Positions 45,707-53,710 of a stretch of DNA of 64,000 nucleotides are shown one piece after another (within the stretch, counting starts at the first letter, position 1; each line of letters starts with the position of its first letter). The stretch spans positions 1 through 64,000 of the forward strand of contig NZ_LLXZ01000096.1 of NCBI RefSeq assembly GCF_001440395.1, written 5' to 3'. The translations under genes and the position numbers were made by a program. The notes beneath the pieces were generated by a model. The model searched no databases, had not been told where the DNA came from, and was given only the letters and a program-made list of their open reading frames with translations. The stretch comes from Bradyrhizobium jicamae (GTDB lineage: Bacteria > Pseudomonadota > Alphaproteobacteria > Rhizobiales > Xanthobacteraceae).

Positions 45707-46444
45707 TCACTTTGCGCAACTGACCTCGAACTCACTTCTGATTGCCGCATCAACGATCGAGCGACCGCTTTGTCCAGCACCTCCGCCGCGTCGCCTTTCC
45801 GCCAAATTGATCGAACGTAGATAGCAATCCGTCGCGGTGGAAGTGTTCAGGTCAAGAAACTCAAACAGATCGCCGGGACGATCCAGATCAAGCCCAATCC
45901 TTGCATTGCGGGACACGATGGGCTTAATGCCAATGCGGTTTGCAGCGGCGATGTGGCGGGCAAAGCTATTAGGGCCGAAACATGGTGCGAATAAGCCTGC
46001 CAAGCTTGACGCAAGCGCGTTTGTGCCACCATCGCGCGTCGCCCGCACGAGGACGGCGCGACCGCGCCCCGCAGCGTCCAAGAGAGCTGAAACATCCTCG
46101 CTCAAGATTGCTGGCACATCGCTCGGCAGAGCGATGACAAGCCGGCCTCCACGGTTTTCGACCTCAGCGAGCCCCGCCGTTATTGCCTCGTTCGTTCCGT
46201 TCGCGCCGGCGTCATCAATGACCACAGCACCTAAATGGGCTGCTTCTCGTGCTACATCGTCTGCGCCGGTGACGACAGCGACTTTCTTCGATCTCGGCGC
46301 GCTGCATGCCGCCTTAAGAACATCGGCCAGCATCGTTCGTGCCAATGTGGCGCGCTCGGACGTGGTCAAAAATGGTGAGAGCCGCTGCTTTGCGCACAAG
46401 AATGTCTTCGCCGGGACAATCACCCATGCATCCGGACTGGTCAC
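45707..46444 (-). CDS. cofC: 2-phospholactate-type guanylyltransferase CofC
   Basis: 245 residues. Nucleotidyltransferase fold: VIVPAKTFLCAKQRLSPFL, VVTGADDVAREA, NEAITAGL, LVIALPSDVPAI, RATRDGGTNALASS, and GLDLDRPGDLFEFL. It activates phospholactate, phosphoenolpyruvate or 3-phosphoglycerate with GTP for transfer to FO by CofD; which acid is used cannot be told by eye. The C-terminus carries about 40 residues beyond the usual end. The start overlaps the cofD stop by four bases. Confidence 0.92.
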   Translation of the reverse strand: MTSPDAWVIVPAKTFLCAKQRLSPFLTTSERATLARTMLADVLKAACSAPRSKKVAVVTGADDVAREAAHLGAVVIDDAGANGTNEAITAGLAEVENRGGRLVIALPSDVPAILSEDVSALLDAAGRGRAVLVRATRDGGTNALASSLAGLFAPCFGPNSFARHIAAANRIGIKPIVSRNARIGLDLDRPGDLFEFLDLNTSTATDCYLRSINLAERRRGGGAGQSGRSIVDAAIRSEFEVSCAK

Positions 46445-47451
46445 GGTGCGCCTCCGCTCGAGGGTCGTCTTTCCTGCCGGTTGCGCTTTGTTCGAAGGCT
46501 CTCGCCGAAGACAAGCGCATGCTCCGCGAGGGTGATTTTTGATTGCAAGTCTGTCATCAGCGTAGGTGCTACATGCACATCGATCCCCAGGTCGGCAGCC
46601 CCTGCGGCATCCGTCGTATCTATGACCAAGCCATCGATCAGCCCGGCGTAATGTCTCGAAATCTCTCCATTTGTCGCCTGCAGGCCGAGTTCGTCCATTA
46701 TCTTTCGCGTCGGCCCCTTGATTGCCTGGCCGCCGATAATTGGGGAAATGGCGATGACAGGAACACGGGCCGCGCGCAACTTTTCAGTTGCTCCTGGAAC
46801 AGCCAGGATCGGATCAATGCTGAGATAGGGGTTGGAGGGACCTACGATGATGAGGCCGAGATCCTCAGCATCGAGTGACTGAAGCACCTCCTCTGTCATA
46901 CGGGCGCTTTCCGCACCTCTGAACCGGATCTGCTTGACAGCTGGCTCGCAGCGACGCCCAACAAAATAGCGCTGGAATTCGAGTTCACCTTCCGTACTTA
47001 CAACGATTGTGGAAAGCTTGTCGTTGGTTATCGGCAGCACGTTTGAACGAATGCCGAATCGACGTGCAACATCGATCGCAATGGCCGTGAGACTCTCACC
47101 GCTTAACCGGCGGCGGGTCCGCTCCACATGCATTGCCATGTCGCGATCGCCGAGCAAGAACCACGTCTCGCCCCCAATTTCCTTCAAAGCCTCCATGAAG
47201 TTCCAACTCTCATCGGAGCGACCCCAACCACGTCGCGGGTCGCTCAAACCACCGAGCGTATAAAGAACTGTATCCAGGTCAGGGGAGATATTGAGCCCGA
47301 GATGCTCGAAATCGTCGGCGACATTGACGATGACGGTCAGACGTTCTCCAAGGACGTGCTGCAAACCGAGGGCAAGCTTTGCCCCTCCGACGCCCCCGCA
47401 GAGCGCCACCACACGGCCTTCCTGAGACAGATGATGCGACCGTCCGTTCAT
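46441..47451 (-). CDS. cofD: 2-phospho-L-lactate transferase CofD
   Basis: 336 residues. N-terminal VVALCGGVGGAKLALGL (binding of the phospholactyl-GDP-type donor), VNVADDFEHLGLNISPDLDT, NFMEALKEIGG, FLLGDRDMAMHV, LPITNDKLSTIV, GPSNPYLSIDPIL, and SPIIGGQAIKGPT. It makes F420-0 (or dehydro-F420-0) from FO and the CofC product. Full length for CofD/FbiA. Overlaps cofE by four bases. Confidence 0.95.
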   Translation of the reverse strand: MNGRSHHLSQEGRVVALCGGVGGAKLALGLQHVLGERLTVIVNVADDFEHLGLNISPDLDTVLYTLGGLSDPRRGWGRSDESWNFMEALKEIGGETWFLLGDRDMAMHVERTRRRLSGESLTAIAIDVARRFGIRSNVLPITNDKLSTIVVSTEGELEFQRYFVGRRCEPAVKQIRFRGAESARMTEEVLQSLDAEDLGLIIVGPSNPYLSIDPILAVPGATEKLRAARVPVIAISPIIGGQAIKGPTRKIMDELGLQATNGEISRHYAGLIDGLVIDTTDAAGAADLGIDVHVAPTLMTDLQSKITLAEHALVFGESLRTKRNRQERRPSSGGAP

Positions 47452-48212
47452 CTGAACAGATCCTGTTCTTTCGGACGCACAAGAGCCGATGCAGCGTTGA
47501 TCCGCGCAGGAGACGAGAATCCGCGGACGTGGACGACGGGTTGGCCTTCGGCGGCCTGCCCCATCAAAAGCGAGGCAGCAGCTGCCAGTTCATCTGCCAC
47601 GGCGATCTCCGTCACCTGCATTGGCCGTCCAAACAGATCGGGCTTGCCGATTATGCTCTGAAGCGCAGGCAGCCCAGCAGTTCCGAGCGCCACGCCAACG
47701 ACACCGTTGCGCCAAGGACGGCCGAAGCTATCGTTCACGAGAACTCCGACATTTACACCGAAATGTCGATCGAGCCCGGCCTTCAGACGTTCGCAACTGT
47801 CATCGGGGTTTTCTGGCAGCAACAACACGCGATGGCCGCGATCCTGCTCGATATTGGATTCATCAATTCCCGCATTCGCCATCACGAACCCAAGGCGGTG
47901 GGCAACGATCATCACATTCTGCCTTGAGCGGATGATCTCGCTTGATTCCGAGAGCACCACCTCGATGTGTCGGGGATCTTTGCCGACCGTTTTTGCAAGT
48001 TCCAAGGCCCGGTCGGAAGGGCTCACGTCATCAAGATAGACGTATCTATTTTCTGCCTTCGAGACGATTTTCTGTGCAACGACAAAGACATCACCTGAGG
48101 CGACGGCGATTTCTGCCCGGGTAACGCCATCCGCAATGATACGAACCAGATCGTCGTCCGGCCCCACGCGAGGGATCCCGGGAAGGGCAGTATAAGTGAT
48201 GCTCCTAGTCAT
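47448..48212 (-). CDS. cofE: F420-0:gamma-glutamyl ligase CofE
   Basis: 254 residues. GDVFVVAQKIVSKAENR, SRQNVMIVAHRLGFVMANAGIDE-type region, LVNDSFGRPWRNGVVGVALG and EIAVADELAAAASLLMGQ are CofE signatures. It adds glutamates to F420-0 with GTP and metal. Stand-alone like archaeal CofE; the C-terminal FMN/nitroreductase domain of actinobacterial FbiB is absent. First gene of cofE-cofD-cofC-fbiC; GAAGGAAGG upstream of ATG 48212. The 273-base gap to the Lrp gene may hold a separate promoter. Confidence 0.95.
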   Translation of the reverse strand: MTRSITYTALPGIPRVGPDDDLVRIIADGVTRAEIAVASGDVFVVAQKIVSKAENRYVYLDDVSPSDRALELAKTVGKDPRHIEVVLSESSEIIRSRQNVMIVAHRLGFVMANAGIDESNIEQDRGHRVLLLPENPDDSCERLKAGLDRHFGVNVGVLVNDSFGRPWRNGVVGVALGTAGLPALQSIIGKPDLFGRPMQVTEIAVADELAAAASLLMGQAAEGQPVVHVRGFSSPARINAASALVRPKEQDLFR

Positions 48213-48485
48213 CGGTCTTCCTTCCTTCTCGGCTGCCCATTTCCGGAACTTGTTTTTTATTCTGGCACATGAGCATCTCGCCTTGAAATCGATGTCTACC
48301 GACGGTGCCTACTGCGAACGCGTACTATATCTCATCTACTTCTCTCCCTAGACAGCCTCTAGGTGACAAACCGCCCAGATAAGCTGTCGATGCTATCGTC
48401 CTGCAGGAGTGCTTACGAACTCTTTGCGCGCGCTTGCACCGTCGGCCCCTGCCGAGTTGCAAACCTACGCTGCGCTCCGGGCGGT

Positions 48486-48995
48486 CTAGCCTCGAAGCGC
48501 CGCAGGAGAAATCGATCGCTTCACGACGGTGCGCATTGCGAAGCTGGATTGCAGTCTCGCCACACCTGGCAGCCGCGACAGGTGTTGCCTATGGATACGT
48601 TCGTAGTCCTCCATGTCACGTGCTAGCACTTCAAGCCGATAATCGTCCGTACCAGACATGAGGTGGCACGAGACGACGTCGGGGCACTTCTGGATTTCAG
48701 TCTCGAAAACCGTAAGAGCATCCTCGCTTTGGCGATTAAGCGTGATGTGAACGATCACCGTCAGCGGAAAGCCAAGCGAAGTTGCATCGATGTCGGCTGA
48801 GTAACCTCTGATGATGCCGGCTTTCTCCAATTGCAGCACGCGTCTTGCGCAGGAGGTCGCTGAGAGGCCGACCCGTTCGGACAGCGCCAACTGGCTTTTT
48901 CGGGCATCCTGAATGAGTTCACGCAAGATTTTACGGTCGAGAGGATCGAGGGCTGTGAGCATCGTGGCGAACGCCCATGTCGTTGTTCCGTTCAC
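48486..48995 (-). CDS. Lrp/AsnC-family regulator of the F420 region
   Basis: 169 residues from GTG 48995, which overlaps the npdG stop by four bases (GTGA); ATG 48962 is an alternative. Winged helix (LDPLDRKILRELIQDARKSQ, VGLSATSCARRVLQLEKAGI) and RAM domain (LTVIVHITLNRQ, VVSCHLMSGTDDYRLEVLARD). Placed between npdG and the cof operon, so it probably controls one of them or itself in response to an amino-acid-like ligand. Confidence 0.9.
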   Translation of the reverse strand: MNGTTTWAFATMLTALDPLDRKILRELIQDARKSQLALSERVGLSATSCARRVLQLEKAGIIRGYSADIDATSLGFPLTVIVHITLNRQSEDALTVFETEIQKCPDVVSCHLMSGTDDYRLEVLARDMEDYERIHRQHLSRLPGVARLQSSFAMRTVVKRSISPAALRG

Positions 48996-49654
48996 GTCAG
49001 GCCGGAAATCGAGATTCCGGCGCCCTTCACTTTGTATTTGCGGTTAATCGCGATCAGGACAGAGGTAAGAGCCTCGGCTGCGGCCGAGTTCGCAAGCGCA
49101 CCGCCATCGATGCCGCGATTGCTCACAGCATCCGCCAGCAGCATCACCTCCTTGCGAGCATCGGGGTCATCGCTGAACACGAGGACGTCGCAGTCCGCCT
49201 TGCCTCCGGCATGAAGCTTCTGCGAGCCGACATTGTGGAAGGCGCCGACAACCCGCGAGCTCGGATCAAGCAGCGATTTCGCGATCAGAGCTGCCGAACC
49301 GGCACTCGGGAGTTGAACGACAGACACCTTTGGCGGCACGAGCGGCACGACCGCAGTGACGACGATCTTGCTCTTGGCAGCATCCTTGATCTCGGCGAGG
49401 CTTGCTTCATAATTGGAGAAAGGCACGGCAACGACGACAATGTCGCTCTTCGCAGCGGCGGCAGGATTAGTATCTCCGCTGATATTGCCGAACCCTTCCG
49501 ACCTCAGCAGCGAGACGGCATCCTGAGCGCGCTCAATTGAGCGCGATCCAAGAATAACGGAGTATCCGGCGCGACTCCAGCTGCGGGCAAGGCCAGATCC
49601 GAGATCGCCGGTGCCGCCGACGATTGACAAAATAAGACGGGTAGCGTTCGACAT
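48992..49654 (-). CDS. npdG: F420H2:NADP oxidoreductase NpdG
   Basis: 220 residues from ATG 49654 with AAGGTG upstream (the longer frame to 49759 is rejected). N-terminal Rossmann IVGGTGDLGSGLA, then VILGSRSIERAQDA, SDIVVVAVPFSNYEASL, VVTAVVPLVPP, VVGAFHNVGSQKL and the C-terminal GIDGGALANSAAAEALTSVL, all diagnostic of the NpdG/Fno family. It transfers hydride between NADPH and F420, giving the F420H2 needed by the two LLM enzymes. Conserved with F420 genes in bacteria. Confidence 0.93.
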   Translation of the reverse strand: MSNATRLILSIVGGTGDLGSGLARSWSRAGYSVILGSRSIERAQDAVSLLRSEGFGNISGDTNPAAAAKSDIVVVAVPFSNYEASLAEIKDAAKSKIVVTAVVPLVPPKVSVVQLPSAGSAALIAKSLLDPSSRVVGAFHNVGSQKLHAGGKADCDVLVFSDDPDARKEVMLLADAVSNRGIDGGALANSAAAEALTSVLIAINRKYKVKGAGISISGLT

Positions 49655-49843
49655 ATGGATTACACCTTCTTTGCTTGCGGCATGACGTCTTCCGCGAAAA
49701 TCTGCTTTGCTCGACTGTGGCGATATCACACCGGTACTCAACGGGTGAGTGGCTGCCACACCTTCACGCGCACAGGCGGTTCAAAACGGGATCGCCGGCA
49801 GGTCCATGATATCGAGTCCCTCCTGGGCAAAAGGATTTCAATG

Positions 49844-50077
49844 CTAGCCGCCCTCAAGATATGGAAAGAAGTTGAGCTCGGCACCGTCTTTGACTTCGGC
49901 GGACAAGGGCACCACCATGTCGCCAATCGACGCCAGCCAGACCTCGTGCTCAGCGCTCAAGGAGTCGATTACGTTGATGACCGTCGTTCCGTCAGGCAGG
50001 TCAAGCTGAATGGATCCAACTCCGTCGGGCAAGAACCGGCGGAGATTTCCATGCATATTGACCTCGACGCGGATCAT
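49844..50077 (-). CDS. MoaD/ThiS-like ubiquitin-fold sulfur carrier
   Basis: 77 residues. Beta-grasp pattern VEVNMHGNLRRFLPDG, LDLPDGTTVINVIDSL, then VVPLSAEVKDGAELNFFPYL and a C-terminal Gly-Gly, the thiocarboxylate end. It overlaps the molybdenum hydroxylase large subunit by four bases, so it is probably dedicated to that enzyme (cofactor synthesis or sulfuration) or is a sulfur donor in the pathway. No partner E1-like gene (MoeB/ThiF) is in the window. Confidence 0.85.
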   Translation of the reverse strand: MIRVEVNMHGNLRRFLPDGVGSIQLDLPDGTTVINVIDSLSAEHEVWLASIGDMVVPLSAEVKDGAELNFFPYLEGG

Positions 50078-52347
50078 GACTGTTGCACTCGTAAAGCCGC
50101 GGCAATCTTTTCAGCTGTCATGGGCAGCGAATTCGGCCAACAGCCCGTCGCCGCTGCGATCGCATTGCCGATTGCCGCCGGAGGCTCGATGCAGGGTGGC
50201 TCGCCGACCCCTTTGGCGCCGTAAGGACCAGCAGCCGAGCGGCATTCGACGATGATGCTCTCGATCTCCGGGACATCCATCGCTGTTGGCATCTTGTAGT
50301 CGGTCAGGTTCGCATTCATGACACGACCATCCTGATAAACAATCTCTTCCGACAGCGCCTGGCCGATACCTTGTGCCACTCCGCCCTCGATTTGGCCCTC
50401 GATATAGGTTGGGTTGATCGCATAGCCTACGTCCTGCGCCACCACATAACGGTTGATAGTCACCTTTCCGGTCGCTTGATCGACCGACAGGTCGACGGCA
50501 TGCGCGTGATAGCTTGGAGTATTCCAGACCGGGAGCGGATGATTCTGAACGCGCGTTGGGTCATAGGGCGGCGCGGGCGAAATGGCCGTGCCATGCGCGA
50601 TGAGTCCACCGCCTGCAAGACGCGAGATCCGCGCCAGTTCCGCAATCGAAATCGACTTGTTGCCGGCAATTACATGCTTGTCTTGCAGACTCATACCCTC
50701 AATCGGCGCATCGAGCTGCTTGGCCGCAAGTTCAAACATCTGACGCCGTAACTCGGCGGCGGCCGCAAGGCACGCATTTCCGACCGAAAACGCAGTACGG
50801 CTCCCCTGAGCGCCGTAGTCAAATGGCGCGGCTTGGGTGTCCACACCAGTCGCATTGACGTCGGTGAGATCAAGCGACAGCTCCTCGGCCAAGATTTGCG
50901 CGGCTCCGGTGATGGCGCCCGTGCCGATTTCGACGGCGCCGCTCACCAGGGTGGCTGTTCCGTCCGGGTTGATCTTTACGTAGACACCGGACGAACCACC
51001 CGTCGTCATCCACCAGCTGCAAGCAATGCCCTTGCCGCGTCCCGGCTCCGGCTTGCGATCGTGCCAGCCGATCGCATTCGCCGCCTTGCGCAGGCATTCC
51101 TCGATGCTCACCGACTTGTGGATTTCGCCAGAAGGACCTGGGTCGCCTTCCTTAACGACGTTCCGCAGGCGAATTTCGAGAGGATCCAATCCGAGATCCT
51201 TCGCGATCATGTCCATCTGGCATTCCATGGCGAAGTTTGCCATCGGGCCAGCAGGGGCGCGGAAAGAGCCCGAATGAACCTTGTTCGTGTAGACGGCGAT
51301 GCCTTCCAGCTCGAGCGCGCCGGTTTTGTAAGGACCTGCCATCACTTGGAGCGAGATTGCAGCTGTGCCCGGCCCCGAGCCCGCATAGGCGCCGCAATCC
51401 ACGATGATCTTGCCGCTTCGCGCCAAGAGGTGCCCGTCCTTGTCGACACCCGTCTTAACCAGAACAACGGAGGCCTGCCGGGGCAGCGCGGCTGTAAGCT
51501 CTTCCTCGCTCGTCGACATAACCTTGATCGGGCGCGCGGTCTTTCGCGCCAAAAGAGCGGCAAAGTGCTCGACGCCGATTCTGAGCTTGCCGCCGAACCC
51601 GCCGCCGATACCAGGCACGGTGACGCGGACGCGCGCGGATGGGAGATCTAGGATTTCGGCCAACGTATTTTGGGTATCGAACGGCAATTGCGTGTTACAC
51701 CATACCGTCACGTTACCATTTGCGTCCCAGTCGGCGGTCGCGACGCGGGGCTCGGTGTATCCGGGATGCTGCAAAGCCGTTGTGAACCGATGCTCGTAGA
51801 CCTTGTAAGATTTTGCGAACGCCGCCTCGACATCACCGACACGGATACGCGCTTGGCCTGCGATATTGCCGCTTCTCGCAATGATCGGGAGCGCTTTGTA
51901 GGTTTCCCAATTTGGATGGATGCGGATATTGCTATTGAGAGCCTCTTCCGGGTCGAACAGCGTCGGCAAATTTTCGTATTCGACCTCAATGGCCTCGAGC
52001 GCACGCTCGGCAATCTCGAGCGAAGTCGCGGCAACGGCTGCAATCGCATGTCCCACAAACAGAACGCGATCGACTGCGAACACGGTCGTGTCGCGTACGG
52101 CCGTCCCGTAACGAATCGCCGGTATGTCGGCCGACGTGATGATACCCCGCACGCCATGAATTGATGCAGCTCGTGAGGTATCGATCTTTTTGATGAGCGC
52201 GTGCGCTCGAGGACTGCGTAGAACCTTGCCATAGAGCATGCCAGGCAGCTTGAAGTCCGCGGCATAAACGTGCTTTCCCGTGACTTTGCCGACGCCATCG
52301 AGGCGGGGGAGTCGACGACCGGCGACGCTATGATTCTGTGCGTTCAT
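50074..52347 (-). CDS. Xanthine dehydrogenase-family molybdopterin large subunit
   Basis: 757 residues from ATG 52347, overlapping the small-subunit stop by four bases (ATGA). Landmarks: RLDGVGKVTGKHVYAADFKL, GIGGGFGGKLRIGVEH, SGSFRAPAGPMANFAMECQM, VSGAVEIGTGAITGAAQIL, YGAQGSRTAF, VAQDVGYAINP, and the catalytic glutamate Glu716 in GVGEPP. It hydroxylates a (hetero)aromatic ring or aldehyde with water. The CO dehydrogenase motif AYxCSFR is absent (FRAPAGP here), so it is not form I CODH. Similar in plan to nicotinate, isoquinoline or carnitine-type hydroxylases; substrate unknown. Confidence 0.92.
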   Translation of the reverse strand: MNAQNHSVAGRRLPRLDGVGKVTGKHVYAADFKLPGMLYGKVLRSPRAHALIKKIDTSRAASIHGVRGIITSADIPAIRYGTAVRDTTVFAVDRVLFVGHAIAAVAATSLEIAERALEAIEVEYENLPTLFDPEEALNSNIRIHPNWETYKALPIIARSGNIAGQARIRVGDVEAAFAKSYKVYEHRFTTALQHPGYTEPRVATADWDANGNVTVWCNTQLPFDTQNTLAEILDLPSARVRVTVPGIGGGFGGKLRIGVEHFAALLARKTARPIKVMSTSEEELTAALPRQASVVLVKTGVDKDGHLLARSGKIIVDCGAYAGSGPGTAAISLQVMAGPYKTGALELEGIAVYTNKVHSGSFRAPAGPMANFAMECQMDMIAKDLGLDPLEIRLRNVVKEGDPGPSGEIHKSVSIEECLRKAANAIGWHDRKPEPGRGKGIACSWWMTTGGSSGVYVKINPDGTATLVSGAVEIGTGAITGAAQILAEELSLDLTDVNATGVDTQAAPFDYGAQGSRTAFSVGNACLAAAAELRRQMFELAAKQLDAPIEGMSLQDKHVIAGNKSISIAELARISRLAGGGLIAHGTAISPAPPYDPTRVQNHPLPVWNTPSYHAHAVDLSVDQATGKVTINRYVVAQDVGYAINPTYIEGQIEGGVAQGIGQALSEEIVYQDGRVMNANLTDYKMPTAMDVPEIESIIVECRSAAGPYGAKGVGEPPCIEPPAAIGNAIAAATGCWPNSLPMTAEKIAAALRVQQS

Positions 52348-52838
52348 TGGCTGCCTCCCGAGATTGCCATGCGTTCTGCCGCGGTGGCCACCGCGTCGAT
52401 GATCTTGCTGTAGCCCGTACAACGGCACAGGGTGCCAGCGATTGCTTCCCTGATTTCGTCCCGCGAGGGCCGACTGCCGGGATTTTCATCGAGGAACGAC
52501 TTTGCAGTCAGAATCATTCCGGGAATGCAATAGCCGCACTGCACGGCACCGCACTCGATGAATGTCTGCTGCAGCGGATGCAGATGCTCGGGATCGCCGA
52601 TGCCTTCGATTGTGGTGATCGAGCATCCCTCGACCTGGCCCGCGAGCAGGATGCAGGAATTTACTGCCTTTCCGTCAAGCAGTACCGTACAGACGCCGCA
52701 CTCGGCTTCGAGGCAGTTCTCCTTGGTCCCCATCATGCCGATCTCGTTTCGCAAAACCTGTAGCAGGGTCCAATGGGGCTCGATGAGCACCTGGTGGCTT
52801 TCGCCGTTGACAACAATGTTGAGGATCTTCCGGTTCAT
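52344..52838 (-). CDS. Molybdenum hydroxylase [2Fe-2S] small subunit
   Basis: 164 residues. Plant-type cluster Cys42, Cys47, Cys50, Cys62 (ENCLEAECGVCTV, NSC) and the second all-helical cluster Cys101, Cys104, Cys138, Cys140 (QCGYC, LCRC). It passes electrons from the Mo site to the FAD subunit. The EAECG spacer replaces the common xxGxCG, still C-x4-C-x2-C. Overlaps its neighbours by four bases each way. Confidence 0.95.
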   Translation of the reverse strand: MNRKILNIVVNGESHQVLIEPHWTLLQVLRNEIGMMGTKENCLEAECGVCTVLLDGKAVNSCILLAGQVEGCSITTIEGIGDPEHLHPLQQTFIECGAVQCGYCIPGMILTAKSFLDENPGSRPSRDEIREAIAGTLCRCTGYSKIIDAVATAAERMAISGGSQ

Positions 52839-53710
52839 CGGCGTTCTTCCCCAGTTCGCTCAAAACAAGCCGTTAGCGCGCGCTCGACCATGATCGAAAC
52901 AAGCCGGCGGCGATAGTCGGCCGAGGCGCGGACGTCAGAGATAGGCGCACACTCTTCGGCAGCGAGCTTTCCGGCCTCGGCAAAGCTGGTTTGGTCGGCA
53001 AGCTGGCCCTCCAGATAGGCCTCGGCCGCTTTCGCCCGGAACACCTTCGGGGCGGCGGCGCCGATAGCCAATCGAACTGAAGCGCAGCGCGAGCCGCCGG
53101 CCTCGAGCGTCAAACAGGCAGCGACACAAACGACGGAAATCTCCATCGCTCGCCGGCGTCCTTCCTTCACGAAGGCAGTCGCGGACCTGGCGGGAAGTTT
53201 GGCAAGTCGGATGCTGGTCACGATCTCCACCGGCAACAGACTGGTTTTTCCCGGGCCAACGATGAAGTCCTGCAAGGGAACAGAGCGGCTTCCGTTCGGG
53301 CCTGTGATGTCGAGCACGGCATCGAGCGCGAGCAAAACGGGCACAAAGTCGGCGGCCGGCGATGCGTTAACGATATTGCCGCCGATGGTTGCAATGTTCT
53401 GGACCTGACGTCCGCCAATCACGCTCGCGGCCTCGATGAGCGCCCGAAGGCTGCCCGCAAACGCAGGGTGCGTTTCGATAGTGTGGTACTTGGTCAATGC
53501 GCCGAGCGTGAACTCGTCTGACGTCTCGGCGATACCCGACAAGCCCGGCAGGCAAGCGACATCGATCAAATGCGAGGGATCGATTTTCTTGCGATTGATT
53601 TGGATCACTATGTCACTCCCACCGGCAATAAAGCGTGCTGTCGGAAACAACCGTTGAGCAAGATCGACGGCTTCAGTGACCGTCGCAGGCCGATGAAAAT
53701 CAAAGCTCAT
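52835..53710 (-). CDS. Molybdenum hydroxylase FAD-binding medium subunit
   Basis: 291 residues from ATG 53710, overlapping the LLM 2 stop by four bases; the frame to 53746 is rejected. FDFHRPATVTEAVDLAQRL, the FAD loop RFIAGGSDIVIQI, ASVIGGRQVQNIATIGGNIVNASPAADF-type flavin-binding segments and VRLAIGAAAPK. Standard length for the CoxM/XdhA-like subunit. The order medium-small-large is the usual one for bacterial ring hydroxylases. Confidence 0.95.
   Translation of the reverse strand: MSFDFHRPATVTEAVDLAQRLFPTARFIAGGSDIVIQINRKKIDPSHLIDVACLPGLSGIAETSDEFTLGALTKYHTIETHPAFAGSLRALIEAASVIGGRQVQNIATIGGNIVNASPAADFVPVLLALDAVLDITGPNGSRSVPLQDFIVGPGKTSLLPVEIVTSIRLAKLPARSATAFVKEGRRRAMEISVVCVAACLTLEAGGSRCASVRLAIGAAAPKVFRAKAAEAYLEGQLADQTSFAEAGKLAAEECAPISDVRASADYRRRLVSIMVERALTACFERTGEERR

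Noticed and set aside
50833-51651. 272-codon plus-strand frame
   Set aside because: Antisense to the molybdopterin subunit gene.
50074-53710. Carbon monoxide dehydrogenase (coxLMS)
   Set aside because: Subunit plan fits, but the large subunit lacks the AYxCSFR active-site motif of form I CODH.
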